A DNA stretch of 64,000 bases from an uncultured Bacteroidia bacterium (GTDB lineage: Bacteria; Bacteroidota; Bacteroidia; Bacteroidales; Prolixibacteraceae), in contig CAIXZH010000033.1 in the NCBI GenBank assembly GCA_903923905.1, forward strand, positions 1-64,000, read 5' to 3'. Shown in pieces: positions 17,948-26,692 of the stretch. Positions within the stretch are counted from its first letter, which is position 1; each line of letters opens with the position of its first letter. Below the pieces are notes generated by a model, which was not told the origin of the DNA, did not search any database, and saw only the letters and a list, made by a program, of their open reading frames with translations. A program made the translations under genes and the position numbers.

Positions 17948-18575
17948 TTAACGCAGATAATCACTCACCGCCCAATTGATCCCCTTTTTTACGGCCTCCC
18001 AGGTTTGCCCCTTATAACTTACAGGTGTATCGCTCTCTTCTGCATCGATAAAGTAGGTGATGGCATGCGGAATACTAATTGCCAGCATCTGGCTGGGGTA
18101 TTTCAATTTGTGCCAGTCCATTAATTGTTGCAATGGATAATGCCGGAGCAATTCGTACAGGTCCCAGATGTCCTTTTTCTGTGCCCACCCTAATACATCC
18201 TGAATTTTCATGGCTGAAATATCTGCAAGGCTGTAAAACCTTATTTTATCCTCGATATCAATTAGGTGCAATAGGCAGGTGAGGGAAATGAACAAAATCA
18301 ACCTTAACATTATCAATGAAACAAAAGATGCCAAACTGAATATGTTGTTGCTTATAAACAAACCGCTGTTGGAATATTCCCTCCAGCGCTTTAATAACTA
18401 TTGGCTGATCAAATTTTTCGTGATAGAACAAATCCAGATCTACTGAGTTACGATGTCCATACTGAAGAGCCAATGCAGTTTCTCCTACCAATGAAAACGC
18501 CCGGAGAGCAGGCACTGCCATAAGCTCCTTTAGTAAGGAAAGAGTCCCGGGTTCAACTGCCTCAGTGTGTAACAT
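17948..18575 (-). pseudogene. AbiEii/AbiGii-type nucleotidyltransferase toxin, frameshifted
   Basis: Two overlapping minus-strand frames together give one AbiEii-family protein. The first (from 18575) has ELMAVPALRAFSLVGETALA and GHRNSVDLDLF, the nucleotidyltransferase core, and runs to KVDFVHFPHLP before a TGA at 18258-18260. The second continues with IDIEDKIRFYSLADISAMK, the expected next block, to 17948. The join needs one base to be skipped near 18262, consistent with a one-base insertion. The core also reads GET where GGT is usual. AbiEii toxins of type IV toxin-antitoxin systems are nucleotidyltransferases. As read, the gene is broken; a sequencing error at this one place is the alternative. 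Confidence 0.75.
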
Positions 18576-18832
18576 CTGAATTCGTTTATTGGTTTATCTA
18601 TTACTGCACTGGCAAAATGGATGGTGTGTAGCAGCAAATATTTTGCATTTAAGAGTACAGCAGTTACTTTCTCATCGCCATAATACCTGCGGTACTGGCG
18701 GATATCCTCCACATCGCCACGCGAAAAAACCCGCTCAATAACCCAGCTGGCCTTGGCATCATAGTCGATGCGCTCAAAGTTCACATCCCAGAAGATGCGC
18801 TTGGCTAAGACGGGTTTTGGTTTTTGATCCAT
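18530..18832 (-). CDS. DUF6922-type partner of AbiEii-like toxin (putative antitoxin)
   Basis: A 100-residue protein with the pattern RIFWDVNFERIDYD, WVIERVFSRGD, IRQYRRYYGDEKV and a C-terminal FRCYTLRQLNPGLFPY. This is the small protein usually encoded just upstream of AbiEii-type nucleotidyltransferases in Bacteroidota (DUF6922, from memory), and it takes the place of the antitoxin. Its 3' end overlaps the toxin frame by 46 bases, so translation is likely coupled. It is intact although the toxin is frameshifted. Confidence 0.7.
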   Translation of the reverse strand: MDQKPKPVLAKRIFWDVNFERIDYDAKASWVIERVFSRGDVEDIRQYRRYYGDEKVTAVLLNAKYLLLHTIHFASAVIDKPINEFRCYTLRQLNPGLFPY

Positions 18833-18856
18833 AAAAAAATATTGAGAAAAAACTCA

Positions 18857-19021
18857 TTATTGGTGGTTAGCAGACTCCTTTTTATCGATCTTAATCGCGT
18901 ATTTAATTCTGATCTCCTCTAATCGTTTCTCCCTTAATTCAGGATTATTCTCATATATCTTGTGATGATTTTCCCGTATTTCCCTCATCATTTTAACAGC
19001 ATCAAATTCCTTGTTATTCAT
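18857..19021 (-). CDS. small antitoxin-like protein of a PIN toxin pair
   Basis: A 54-residue charged, helical protein starting MNNKEFDAVKMMREIREN and continuing with NNPELREKRLEEIRIKYAIK. Small proteins of this pattern commonly follow PIN-domain (VapC-like) toxin genes in Bacteroidota and probably act as antitoxins. Its ATG overlaps the end of the broken PIN gene by 8 bases, the arrangement expected for a coupled toxin-antitoxin operon. It is intact while the toxin is not. The assignment rests on context and remembered family appearance. Confidence 0.55.
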   Translation of the reverse strand: MNNKEFDAVKMMREIRENHHKIYENNPELREKRLEEIRIKYAIKIDKKESANHQ

Positions 19022-19176
19022 TGTCGTCAAATTTTAAAATTTCCCGTGGTGTCCTAATCTCCAGGTTAGAATAACCATTTTTTAAATTCATCAAACAGTC
19101 TCTTTGACCATTCTTCAAACTCTACATCGAAACAGCCACCAATTACTGAACTATCAATATAAGATCTCTGTTTCAT
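19014..19176 (-). pseudogene. PIN-domain (VapC-like) toxin gene with large internal deletion
   Basis: The frame from the ATG at 19176 reads MKQRSYIDSSVIGGCFDVEF, the N terminus of a PIN ribonuclease with its first catalytic aspartate (Asp8), then meets a stop after KKWLF. Shifting frame at that place gives GYSNLEIRTPREILKFDDNE, the normal C terminus of this VapC group, ending at 19014. The roughly 100 residues between, including the other catalytic acids, are missing. It is thus an internal deletion that left only the two ends. The companion antitoxin-like gene immediately downstream is intact. Confidence 0.7.
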
Positions 19177-19294
19177 TCCCGGATAAATATAATACAAAGA
19201 TACTACAGAAACCAATTAAAATCATACCCTTTACCTCATTTTTGCTGACGTTGGTGTGCTGATAACCATGAGTTTATATATTACTAATTCGCAT

Positions 19295-20190
19295 TTATTT
19301 AAGATGTGAATATTTGTACCTTAAATTTGTAAATTGATGGGTTGGATCTCCAATGAGAGGAATTTGATCATTAAATAAAGTTAGAAAAACTCCATCCAGC
19401 TGTTCAATCTTCCAAACAATAGTTACATTATTTGATTTAAGATTAAGAACAGGCGAATTTTTCTCTTCTCCAGTTATCGTCCAGGTTCCACCTGATTCAA
19501 ATCCTGAAGCATCAAGAGCGTAACTGCCATTAGGCAAAAAAGAATAAACATACTGAGCAGCCCCTGGAACACCCCAAACTAAATACCTATCATAAATACC
19601 ATCGGATCTAAGATTTGCCACAGAATCACATTTCCATTTCCCTTGAGACAAATACCAACTTAATGTTTTCCTGTACGTTACCTCTACAGTATAATTCTTT
19701 TGGATATTTGTCAAATTATAAGCACTTTGGTTCACTATTTCGGGTAAATTATTAACCTTGAAGGTATCTTAAGCAAAGCCAAATTTTGGCGTCATTGTAA
19801 AACTCAGGCTACTACCACTGACCACCTCGATCTTACCAGATGGGGAAATTACACCATTTGTATCGGAAACAGCCTCAACCGCAAATTTCTGTGGGTTTAC
19901 ATTTACGATTGCTGAAGAATTGGCTGATCCACCTGCGCCTCTGGCAGTAATATTAAACGTAGTATTTGTCGTTAATGAAGGAATTGTTAATGATCCTGAA
20001 GTAGCCACCACTTTGCCATCAAGAGTGCATGAACTGGCATTCGTTGATGACCAGGCGACAGTTGGCAGTAGAACCATAATCAACTGTAGCTGGTAGTGTT
20101 GTTATTGAAACTGTGGGGGGAGCCTCTTTTTTGCATTGCCATAGTGTTACGAAAAACAGCATGCAAAGCACAAATTGTTTGGTTTTCATG
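19295..20190 (-). pseudogene. broken lipoprotein gene (Ig-like plus C-terminal domain)
   Basis: The reading begins at 20190 with a lipoprotein signal (MKTKQFVLCMLFFVTLWQC, lipobox-like LWQC) and continues to STLPATVDYGSTA. Near 20065 the frame shifts by one base into TVAWSSTNASSCTLDG, then runs through an Ig-like segment and a VISPSGKIEVVSGSS segment to FGFA, where TAA (about 19769) interrupts. The same frame continues DTFKVNNLPEIVNQSAYNLT to 19295. A one-base insertion and one nonsense change therefore break a protein of about 295 residues. The C-terminal half (WTITGEEKNSPVLNL) resembles lipocalin-like Bacteroidota lipoproteins. Function unknown. Confidence 0.65.
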
Positions 20191-20280
20191 GTTACCTATT
20201 TTAGGATTAAGGCCTTTCAAATTTACAAAATACCCCTATATTTAAGTAATTGAATTCCAATTTATAATCATTCCATGTGA

Positions 20281-20344
20281 AAACTCCGGGTCCCACTCAG
20301 AGTGGGGCTCGGAGTTATATTGAAGTGGGGCCCTGAGTTTTGCG
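20281..20344. repeat. three-armed inverted repeat upstream of comM
   Basis: The arm AACTCCGGGTCCCACT (20282-20297) can pair with AGTGGGGCTCGGAGTT (20301-20316) and also with AGTGGGGCCCTGAGTTT (20323-20339). Two alternative hairpins share one arm. It lies between the broken lipoprotein gene and comM. Confidence 0.6.
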
Positions 20345-20469
20345 GCATCAAAATCATAAAATGCCTTGATAAAGCATATTTTGAATAAAAAACTTCATCC
20401 ATAAAATTCAAATCATTTATTCATTTAATTATCGTAACTTTAACCATAGATTGTTAATCTTCCTGGATT

Positions 20470-22005
20470 ATGCTTGTAAAAACCTTTGGCAGCGCTGTTC
20501 ACGGAATTGATGCCACAACAATTACCGTGGAAACAGATGTTTCCCGCGGAATCCGCTTTAATCTTGTCGGCTTGCCTGACAATGCGGTTAAGGAGAGTCA
20601 GCAACGGATAGACTCCGCCTTGCGTTTCAATGGTTACAAATTGCCGGGGAAAAAAGTGGTAATCAATATGGCACCCGCAGATATCCGGAAGGAGGGATCG
20701 GCATATGATCTTCCCATTGCCATTGGTATACTCGCTGCTTCTGAGCAAATTACCGCGCCCGAACTGCACAAATATATGATGATGGGGGAACTTTCACTCG
20801 ATGGTGGGTTGCAGACAGTGAAAGGGATACTTCCGATCGCGATTCGCGCACGTGAGGAGGGATTTGAGGGTTTTATTGTACCGCTTCAAAACGCCCGCGA
20901 AGCTGCTGTTGTAGATAAGCTCAAAATTTATGGCGTTGAAAACATTAAAGAGGTGATCGATTTTCTGGGAGGTCGCACCGGGTTGGTTCAAACCATCATC
21001 GATACGAGGGAGGAATTCAAGGCGAAAATCGGCAATTACGATCTCGATTTTGCAGATGTGAAGGGGCAGGAAAATGTGAAACGTGCCCTTGAAATTGCGG
21101 CTGCGGGAGGTCATAATTTGATCATGATCGGTCCGCCAGGTGCAGGCAAGACCATGTTAGCCAAGAGGATACCTACCATATTGCCACCTTTCACCCTAAA
21201 AGAGGCACTCGAGACTACAAAAATACATTCGGTTGCAGGGAAAATTGAACAACATACTTCCCTGATGACTTTGCGCCCTTTCCGGAGTCCTCATCACACC
21301 ATAAGTGATGTCGCTTTGGTTGGCGGCGGTACCTACCCGCAACCTGGGGAAATTTCCCTGGCTCATAACGGCGTTTTGTTTCTTGACGAGCTGCCAGAGT
21401 TTAAACGAACCGTTCTTGAAGTGTTAAGACAGCCTCTTGAAGACCGCCTAATTACAATATCGAGGGCAAAATTCTCCGTTGAATATCCTGCCAGTTTTAT
21501 GCTTGTTGCTTCTATGAACCCATGTCCCTGCGGATTTTACAACCATCCAACCAAACAATGCGTTTGCGGACCTGGAATGGTCCAGAAATACCTGAGCCGA
21601 ATTTCGGGACCGCTACTAGACCGGATCGATATCCACCTCGAAGTTGTTCCGGTACCATTCAATGAACTGACGGAGATGAAACCCGGTGAAAAGAGCATGG
21701 TGATCAGGCAAAGGGTGATAGCGGCCAGGGAAATCCAGCGTGAACGGTTCCTCGAGACCGAAATCTATTGTAACGCTCAGATGAATACCAAATTACTTCA
21801 TCAATACTGCGTTCCTGATCAGGCTGGCCACCAGCTCCTGAAAAATGCCATGGAAAAATTAGGGCTTTCGGCCAGGGCCTATGACCGGATTTTAAAAGTC
21901 TCCAGGACTATTGCCGATCTTGAAGGTGCAGATTCAATTCAGGCCGATCACCTGGGTGAGGCAATCCAGTACCGCAGCCTCGATCGCGAAGGCTGGGGGG
22001 CATAA
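20470..22005 (+). CDS. comM: YifB/ComM family Mg-chelatase-like AAA+ ATPase
   Basis: A 511-residue protein. The N-terminal domain (VHGIDATTITVETDVSRG, FNLVGLPDNAVKESQQRI) is the ChlI-like Lon-related fold; the AAA+ core has Walker A GPPGAGKT and Walker B LFLDELPEF; cysteines in CPCGFYN and CVCG look like a zinc site; a C-terminal Mg-chelatase domain ends YRSLDREGWGA. In naturally transformable bacteria ComM is a hexameric helicase that promotes branch migration during recombination, and the gene is also present widely in non-competent species. No competence genes are adjacent. Confidence 0.92.
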   Translation: MLVKTFGSAVHGIDATTITVETDVSRGIRFNLVGLPDNAVKESQQRIDSALRFNGYKLPGKKVVINMAPADIRKEGSAYDLPIAIGILAASEQITAPELHKYMMMGELSLDGGLQTVKGILPIAIRAREEGFEGFIVPLQNAREAAVVDKLKIYGVENIKEVIDFLGGRTGLVQTIIDTREEFKAKIGNYDLDFADVKGQENVKRALEIAAAGGHNLIMIGPPGAGKTMLAKRIPTILPPFTLKEALETTKIHSVAGKIEQHTSLMTLRPFRSPHHTISDVALVGGGTYPQPGEISLAHNGVLFLDELPEFKRTVLEVLRQPLEDRLITISRAKFSVEYPASFMLVASMNPCPCGFYNHPTKQCVCGPGMVQKYLSRISGPLLDRIDIHLEVVPVPFNELTEMKPGEKSMVIRQRVIAAREIQRERFLETEIYCNAQMNTKLLHQYCVPDQAGHQLLKNAMEKLGLSARAYDRILKVSRTIADLEGADSIQADHLGEAIQYRSLDREGWGA

Positions 22006-22377
22006 GAAACCGGAACAAATATAATCGACATATAAAAGTGAGATTATTTTGCAACATGAATACCTGTTAGTTTTCTGAGATTGATCAGGCACTTAAACAA
22101 ACGGATTAGGGAAATTTGTCGAGCTACTGTCGGATCACAGAGCCGACTGTGCCAATTTAGTTGTTGATCACAAGCTGAAAATTCAATTTCGGGAGAAATC
22201 ATTACATTTTAAAAAAAAAGATGCAACTTCTCATTGAAAAAAGGAAGGAAGATTCAGAGAACATCAATTTTAAGTAAAAACTTCAGCAAAATCTAATAAA
22301 TTTTGATTTCCTTTGGTTGTCGGTTAACCTGCCGACAAGTTCAGGCTTCAAATTAAAATTCAATAAAATCAATCGTT
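22006..22377. other. intergenic region comM-ppa
   Basis: 372 bases without a recognisable gene. A short hairpin (TTGTCGG / CCGACAA, around 22317-22338) lies about 40 bases before the ppa start. No other repeat, RNA gene or clear promoter was recognised. Confidence 0.5.
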
Positions 22378-23052
22378 ATGGCAGACAAATTTTCAGATCC
22401 TATCGGTCGACTGATGGGTTTGCGATATAAATCGCATCCCTGGCATGGTGTTCACATCGGAGACCATGTACCGGAAAAGGTAACCGCGTTTATAGAGGTT
22501 GTTCCAACGGATACCGTCAAATACGAAGTTGACAAAGACACTGGTTATCTGAAGATTGACCGCCCTCAGCAATACTCAAATGTTGTTCCTGCTCTTTACG
22601 GATTCATTCCCCAGACCTATTGCGGGAAGAAAGTCGGAAAATACTGCATGGACAAAACAGGTCTTAAAGGGGTGAAAGGTGATGGCGACCCACTGGATAT
22701 CGTTGTCCTCACCGAAAAAAATATTGCCCATGGTGACATCCTGGTCACAGCACGTCCCATTGGCGGTTTTAGGATGATCGACGGGAACGAGGCCGATGAT
22801 AAGATTATTGCAGTACTGAATAACGACTTTGTTTACGGGCATTTTAATGATCTTGACGATGTCCCTGAAACAATAATTACCCGGCTCAGGCATTATTTTC
22901 TGACTTACAAAGACTTACCGGGAGAAGAGAAAAACACGGTCATTACTCACGTATATGGTCGCGGTGAAGCCTATGAGGTGATGCAATGCTCAATTGACGA
23001 CTACAATTCCAGGTTTGAGAACCTTGGAAAAATGATGGTTCTTGATGATTAA
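22378..23052 (+). CDS. ppa: inorganic pyrophosphatase, family I
   Basis: A 224-residue soluble enzyme that hydrolyses pyrophosphate to two phosphates. Family I landmarks are YGFIPQTYCG, the acidic metal-binding GDGDPLDIVVL, DDKIIAV and the lysine-containing LPGEEKNT. The N terminus has an extra segment (about 40 residues) compared with the E. coli enzyme, as is common in Bacteroidota. An MFS transporter gene follows after 63 bases. Confidence 0.93.
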   Translation: MADKFSDPIGRLMGLRYKSHPWHGVHIGDHVPEKVTAFIEVVPTDTVKYEVDKDTGYLKIDRPQQYSNVVPALYGFIPQTYCGKKVGKYCMDKTGLKGVKGDGDPLDIVVLTEKNIAHGDILVTARPIGGFRMIDGNEADDKIIAVLNNDFVYGHFNDLDDVPETIITRLRHYFLTYKDLPGEEKNTVITHVYGRGEAYEVMQCSIDDYNSRFENLGKMMVLDD

Positions 23053-23115
23053 AAGGGATTTAAATTAAAACGGTTAACGCATCCAGTTTTTCATTCAAGC
23101 ACACTAATATCGGAT

Positions 23116-24390
23116 ATGGGGATCAGGTTTCGATTGACATTGATGAATTTTCTTCAATTTTTTATCTGGGGATCATGGCTGATCTCCCTGGGAAGCTATC
23201 TTGGTAATACGCTTCATTTCACCGGAGGTCAGGTTGGCAGTATTTATGCAACCATGGGGATTGCTTCACTCTTCATGCCCGGATTATTAGGGATTGTAGC
23301 TGATCGCTGGATTAATGCAGAGCGTCTTCTTGGCATGAGTCACCTTTTGGGAGCAATACTTCTTTTTTGGGCTTCCAGGGTTACCGATTCGGACAAGATG
23401 TACTGGATCTTGCTCTTCAACGCCATGGCTTACATGCCAGCCATCGCATTGAATAATACGGTATCCTATCATATTCTTGAAAAAAAAGGTTATCAAGTAG
23501 TCAAAGATTTCCCTCCCATCCGGGTTTGGGGTACCATCGGATTTATCTCGGCTATGTGGGTTGTTGATTTAGTCGGATGGAGTCTAAGTCCTTTACAACT
23601 CTGGATTGGATCAGCAGCTTCCCTGATTTTAGGTGTTTATGCTTTTACCATGCCTGCCTGTCCTCCGGTAAAACAAACAAAAAGAAGGTCGTTGGTCTCA
23701 GCTATGGGTTTTGATGCTTTTATTTTGTTCAAAAGGACAAAAATGGCTACGTTCTTTATTTTTGCCATGTTATTAGGTGCTGCCCTGCAGATCACCAATA
23801 CCTTCGGACAATCATTCCTGCATGATTTCACTCCCGTTTACTCCCATTCTTTTGCGGTTATCCATCCGGGATTACTGATGTCGGTATCCCAGATTTCTGA
23901 GGTTCTTTTTATACTCGCGATCCCGTTTTTTCTGAACCGTTTTGGCATTAAGAAAGTAATGATGATCAGCATCTTTGCCTGGGTAGCAAGGTTTGGCTTT
24001 TTTGGAATTGGAAATCCCGGAGACGGTCTGTTTCTGTTGATCTTTTCGATGATTATCTACGGTATCGCCTTTGATTTCTTCCTGATCTCAGGTTCGCTAT
24101 TTGTTGATACAGAGACTGAACCGGGCATCAGAGCAAGTGCACAAGGCTTATTTATGATTATGACTAACGGTATCGGGGCGTTCATCGGCGGGGTTTCGAG
24201 CGGGAAGGTTATTGACTTCTTCACTCAGGATGGTGTCAAGGATTGGCATAGTATCTGGTTTGTATTTGCCGGTTATGCCTTGCTCCTGGGAGTTATCTTT
24301 CCACTTGTATTCAGGTATAAACACGAACAAAAATCCATCGAAATAACTGAAGAAGAACTTGTTGTAAGCGAAACCTCAATTCAGCCCTGA
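23116..24390 (+). CDS. MFS transporter, nucleoside:H+ symporter (NupG/XapB) type
   Basis: A 424-residue inner-membrane protein with about 12 hydrophobic segments. The N terminus MNFLQFFIWGSWLISLGSYL and the stretch AYMPAIALNNTVSYHIL with DFPPIRVWGTIGFI resemble the nucleoside:H+ symporter family. It would import nucleosides with protons. Genes for nucleoside or folate metabolism lie close (folA, thyA on the opposite strand; deoC far away), which agrees but proves nothing. Substrate is inferred from family resemblance. Confidence 0.8.
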   Translation: MGIRFRLTLMNFLQFFIWGSWLISLGSYLGNTLHFTGGQVGSIYATMGIASLFMPGLLGIVADRWINAERLLGMSHLLGAILLFWASRVTDSDKMYWILLFNAMAYMPAIALNNTVSYHILEKKGYQVVKDFPPIRVWGTIGFISAMWVVDLVGWSLSPLQLWIGSAASLILGVYAFTMPACPPVKQTKRRSLVSAMGFDAFILFKRTKMATFFIFAMLLGAALQITNTFGQSFLHDFTPVYSHSFAVIHPGLLMSVSQISEVLFILAIPFFLNRFGIKKVMMISIFAWVARFGFFGIGNPGDGLFLLIFSMIIYGIAFDFFLISGSLFVDTETEPGIRASAQGLFMIMTNGIGAFIGGVSSGKVIDFFTQDGVKDWHSIWFVFAGYALLLGVIFPLVFRYKHEQKSIEITEEELVVSETSIQP

Positions 24391-24426
24391 TCCATAGCAA
24401 TCTGTTATCAACTAAAATCTTTTGCT

Positions 24427-24921
24427 CTAAATCCTCTCCAGATCAATATTTGAATAATTGAAGTTGTTCTTTTCGTCAAACAAATCTTCGCGTGAGAGCT
24501 CCTTCCACTCCTTGAAATTGATTTCCGGGAAAAAGGTATCGGCCTCAAAATCCCTGTGAGCCATAGTGAGATAAAGCTTTCCTGCAATTGGATAGAACTG
24601 GCGGTAAATCATCCCTCCCCCAATTACAAAGGCGATTTCCTCGTTCTTAACCACTTCAACGGCTTCAGCAATCGAGTAAACTGATTCGCAACCTTCAAAA
24701 ATTTCACCCGGAATGTCGGAGATTACAATGTTTCTGCGGTTGGGAAGAGGACCTTTGGGCAGGGAAAACAGGGTTCTTTTACCCATTATGACGGCGTGTC
24801 CTGAGGTAATTTTCTTAAATCGTTTCAGATCGTTTGGGAGATGGAATAACAGATCGTTATTCTTCCCGATTGCAAAATTCTGTGCAATTGCGACGATTAT
24901 GGCGATATTTGGATAGATCAT
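24427..24921 (-). CDS. folA: dihydrofolate reductase
   Basis: A 164-residue DHFR: IVAIAQNFAIGKNNDLLFHL, then LPNDLKRFKKIT with the active-site aspartate, the NADPH-binding AVIMGKRT and FVIGGGMIYRQF near the middle. It reduces dihydrofolate to tetrahydrofolate with NADPH. It is downstream of thyA on the same strand (gap 318 bases), the usual functional pairing, because thymidylate synthase produces dihydrofolate. Confidence 0.95.
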   Translation of the reverse strand: MIYPNIAIIVAIAQNFAIGKNNDLLFHLPNDLKRFKKITSGHAVIMGKRTLFSLPKGPLPNRRNIVISDIPGEIFEGCESVYSIAEAVEVVKNEEIAFVIGGGMIYRQFYPIAGKLYLTMAHRDFEADTFFPEINFKEWKELSREDLFDEKNNFNYSNIDLERI

Positions 24922-25011
24922 GGAATGGCTGATAAAATTGCAAATTAAATTTTAAGAAATTGTTTAGAATTTATTTTTCATATTAATCAGATCAATTCTT
25001 TTTCTTATGCT

Positions 25012-25150
25012 TGTGCCGTCGGCTTAAAATATGGGTGGAAGATAAACAATACCGTAAAATATCTCGTTCCATCCAGGACGTAACCCTTTATTATATTTTG
25101 TTTTCTACCCACATTTAATCCCTGACGGGATTGAAAATCTAATTTTAAAC
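25012..25150 (-). repeat. structured dispersed repeat, copy A
   Basis: On the minus strand this matches 36411-36545 in block order: TTAAAATT, ATCCCGTCAGGGATT, GGGTAGAAAA, CGTCCTG..GGAACGA, CACCCATATT and GCC...GGCACAA. Both copies can form the same set of hairpins (ATCCC/GGGAT, GGGTAGAA/TTCCACCC and CGTCC/GAACG). It is not a known insertion sequence and encodes no ORF. Confidence 0.7.
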
Positions 25151-25195
25151 TTTCTCTTAATTTACATTGGATTGATATTGTTAAAGTCTAATAAT

Positions 25196-25239
25196 CTAAT
25201 AGCCTACAGCCTAATAGTCTACAGCCTAATAGCCTATCC
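25196..25239. repeat. 15-bp tandem repeat next to thyA
   Basis: Almost three copies of a 15-base unit (CTAATAGCCTACAGC and variants) end at the thyA stop codon. Confidence 0.7.
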
Positions 25240-26034
25240 TCACACCGAAACCTCTCCCTTAATATGCGGATGTGACTGATAATTAATCAATTCAAAGTCG
25301 TCATACTTGAAATCAAAAATTGATTTTACCGCCGGATTAATCTTTAATTGCGGCAGAGGCAATGGGGATCGGGAAAGTTGAAGATTGACCTGGTCAAGGT
25401 GGTTATTATAAATATGGGCGTCGCCAAAAGTGTGGACAAAATCACCGGGTTCCAATCCTGTCACCTGCGCCACCATCATCGTCAGCAAGGCATAGGAAGC
25501 AATATTGAACGGAACTCCCAGAAATATATCGGCACTTCGCTGGTAGAGCTGGCAGGAGAGTTTCCCCTCATTTACATAGAACTGAAACAATAAATGACAT
25601 GGGGGAAGATTCATCTTATCCAGGTCACCAACATTCCAGGCACTGACTATTAATCTTCGGGAAATTGGATAGGTTTTAATGTCATGGATCAATTGGGAGA
25701 TCTGATCTATGGACTTTCCTTCGGGTGAGGGCCACGACCTCCACTGGAAACCATAGATATGGCCTAAATCACCTTTTTCGTCCGCCCATTCATTCCAGAT
25801 CCGGACCCCGTTATCCTGAAGGTATTTCACATTGGTATCACCGGCAAGAAACCAGAGCAATTCGTGGATGATAGACTTCAGGTGAAGTTTTTTGGTAGTT
25901 ACTACAGGAAAACCCTCCTTAAGATTAAACCGCATCTGGTATCCGAACACACTTTGTGTTCCCGTGCCGGTCCTGTCTTCCCGTGGTCGGCCGTGATCAA
26001 GGACATGCTGTAAAAGATCCAGGTATTGCCTCAT
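25240..26034 (-). CDS. thyA: thymidylate synthase
   Basis: A 264-residue ThyA that methylates dUMP to dTMP with methylene-tetrahydrofolate. Visible: [11 protein letters not shown] (phosphate-binding Arg), the catalytic [11 protein letters not shown] (Cys146), [20 protein letters not shown] and [10 protein letters not shown]. The start at 26034 gives the standard [12 protein letters not shown]; a longer frame to 26121 would overlap the upstream gene. It starts one base after the stop of the bifunctional-nuclease-like gene and precedes folA. Confidence 0.97.
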   Translation of the reverse strand: MRQYLDLLQHVLDHGRPREDRTGTGTQSVFGYQMRFNLKEGFPVVTTKKLHLKSIIHELLWFLAGDTNVKYLQDNGVRIWNEWADEKGDLGHIYGFQWRSWPSPEGKSIDQISQLIHDIKTYPISRRLIVSAWNVGDLDKMNLPPCHLLFQFYVNEGKLSCQLYQRSADIFLGVPFNIASYALLTMMVAQVTGLEPGDFVHTFGDAHIYNNHLDQVNLQLSRSPLPLPQLKINPAVKSIFDFKYDDFELINYQSHPHIKGEVSV

Positions 26035-26035
26035 A

Positions 26036-26635
26036 TCAGGGTTTTCTCTTTTTGATTTCGTCCCTGATTTCAGAAGCCTTTTCGTAATCTTCGTCAGTAA
26101 TTGCAGCTTCGAGCATCTCATTCAGTTCGTCAGGCGAAAGATCCGAATAATCGATGTGACTTGCCGACTTTTTTTTGATCATATCGGAATCTTCAGACTC
26201 GTCATTCACCTCACCGTTTTCATCAAACTCCATAATAATTCCTGCTTTCTCAATAATCTCTTCAGTAGTGAAAATAGGACACTCAAACCGAAGCGCCAGC
26301 GCAATGGCATCTGATGTTCGCGAATCAACTCTGATTCGGTTAGCATGTTGTTCACAAACAATCTCGGCGTAAAAAATTCCTTCTTCCAGTTTATGAATAA
26401 AAACTTCGGTAATCTCAATGTCAAACGCCAAAGCTACATTCAGAAACAGATCATGGGTTAACGGACGTGGAGGTTTAAGCCCTTCCAACTGAATTGCAAT
26501 AGCCTGTGCTTCAACTGCTCCGATAATTATAGGAATTCTTCGGTTGCCATCAGCCTCGGAAAGGACTAGTGCATAGGCTCCTGTTTGTGTCTGGCTGTAG
26601 GACAAACCAAGAATGTTTAATTTTACTTTTTTCAT
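26036..26635 (-). CDS. bifunctional nuclease (DUF151) domain protein with UVR-like C terminus
   Basis: A 199-residue protein. The N-terminal part ([33 protein letters not shown] and [13 protein letters not shown]) is the BFN/DUF151 fold. An acidic linker leads to a C-terminal UVR-like motif ([24 protein letters not shown]). The ATG at 26635 is preferred to 26656 because MKKVKL is the normal start. DUF151 proteins have been reported as nucleases in plants; the bacterial role is not established. It overlaps no other gene and is followed after one base by thyA. Confidence 0.82.
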   Translation of the reverse strand: MKKVKLNILGLSYSQTQTGAYALVLSEADGNRRIPIIIGAVEAQAIAIQLEGLKPPRPLTHDLFLNVALAFDIEITEVFIHKLEEGIFYAEIVCEQHANRIRVDSRTSDAIALALRFECPIFTTEEIIEKAGIIMEFDENGEVNDESEDSDMIKKKSASHIDYSDLSPDELNEMLEAAITDEDYEKASEIRDEIKKRKP

Positions 26636-26692
26636 TACGAAAATGAGGTGGAACAATTAGCCAACAAATATAAAAATAGTTTCTCTTGAATT

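Larger units (their letters stand above)
24922..25239. other. repeat-bearing spacer between folA and thyA
   Basis: 318 bases without a gene. It contains a copy of the structured dispersed repeat (25012-25150) and a 15-bp tandem repeat next to the thyA stop (25196-25239). These two elements account for most of the spacer. Confidence 0.6.

Noticed and set aside
25196-25239. CRISPR-like repeats
   Set aside because: The 15-bp units are directly adjacent with no unique spacers and no cas genes lie near.
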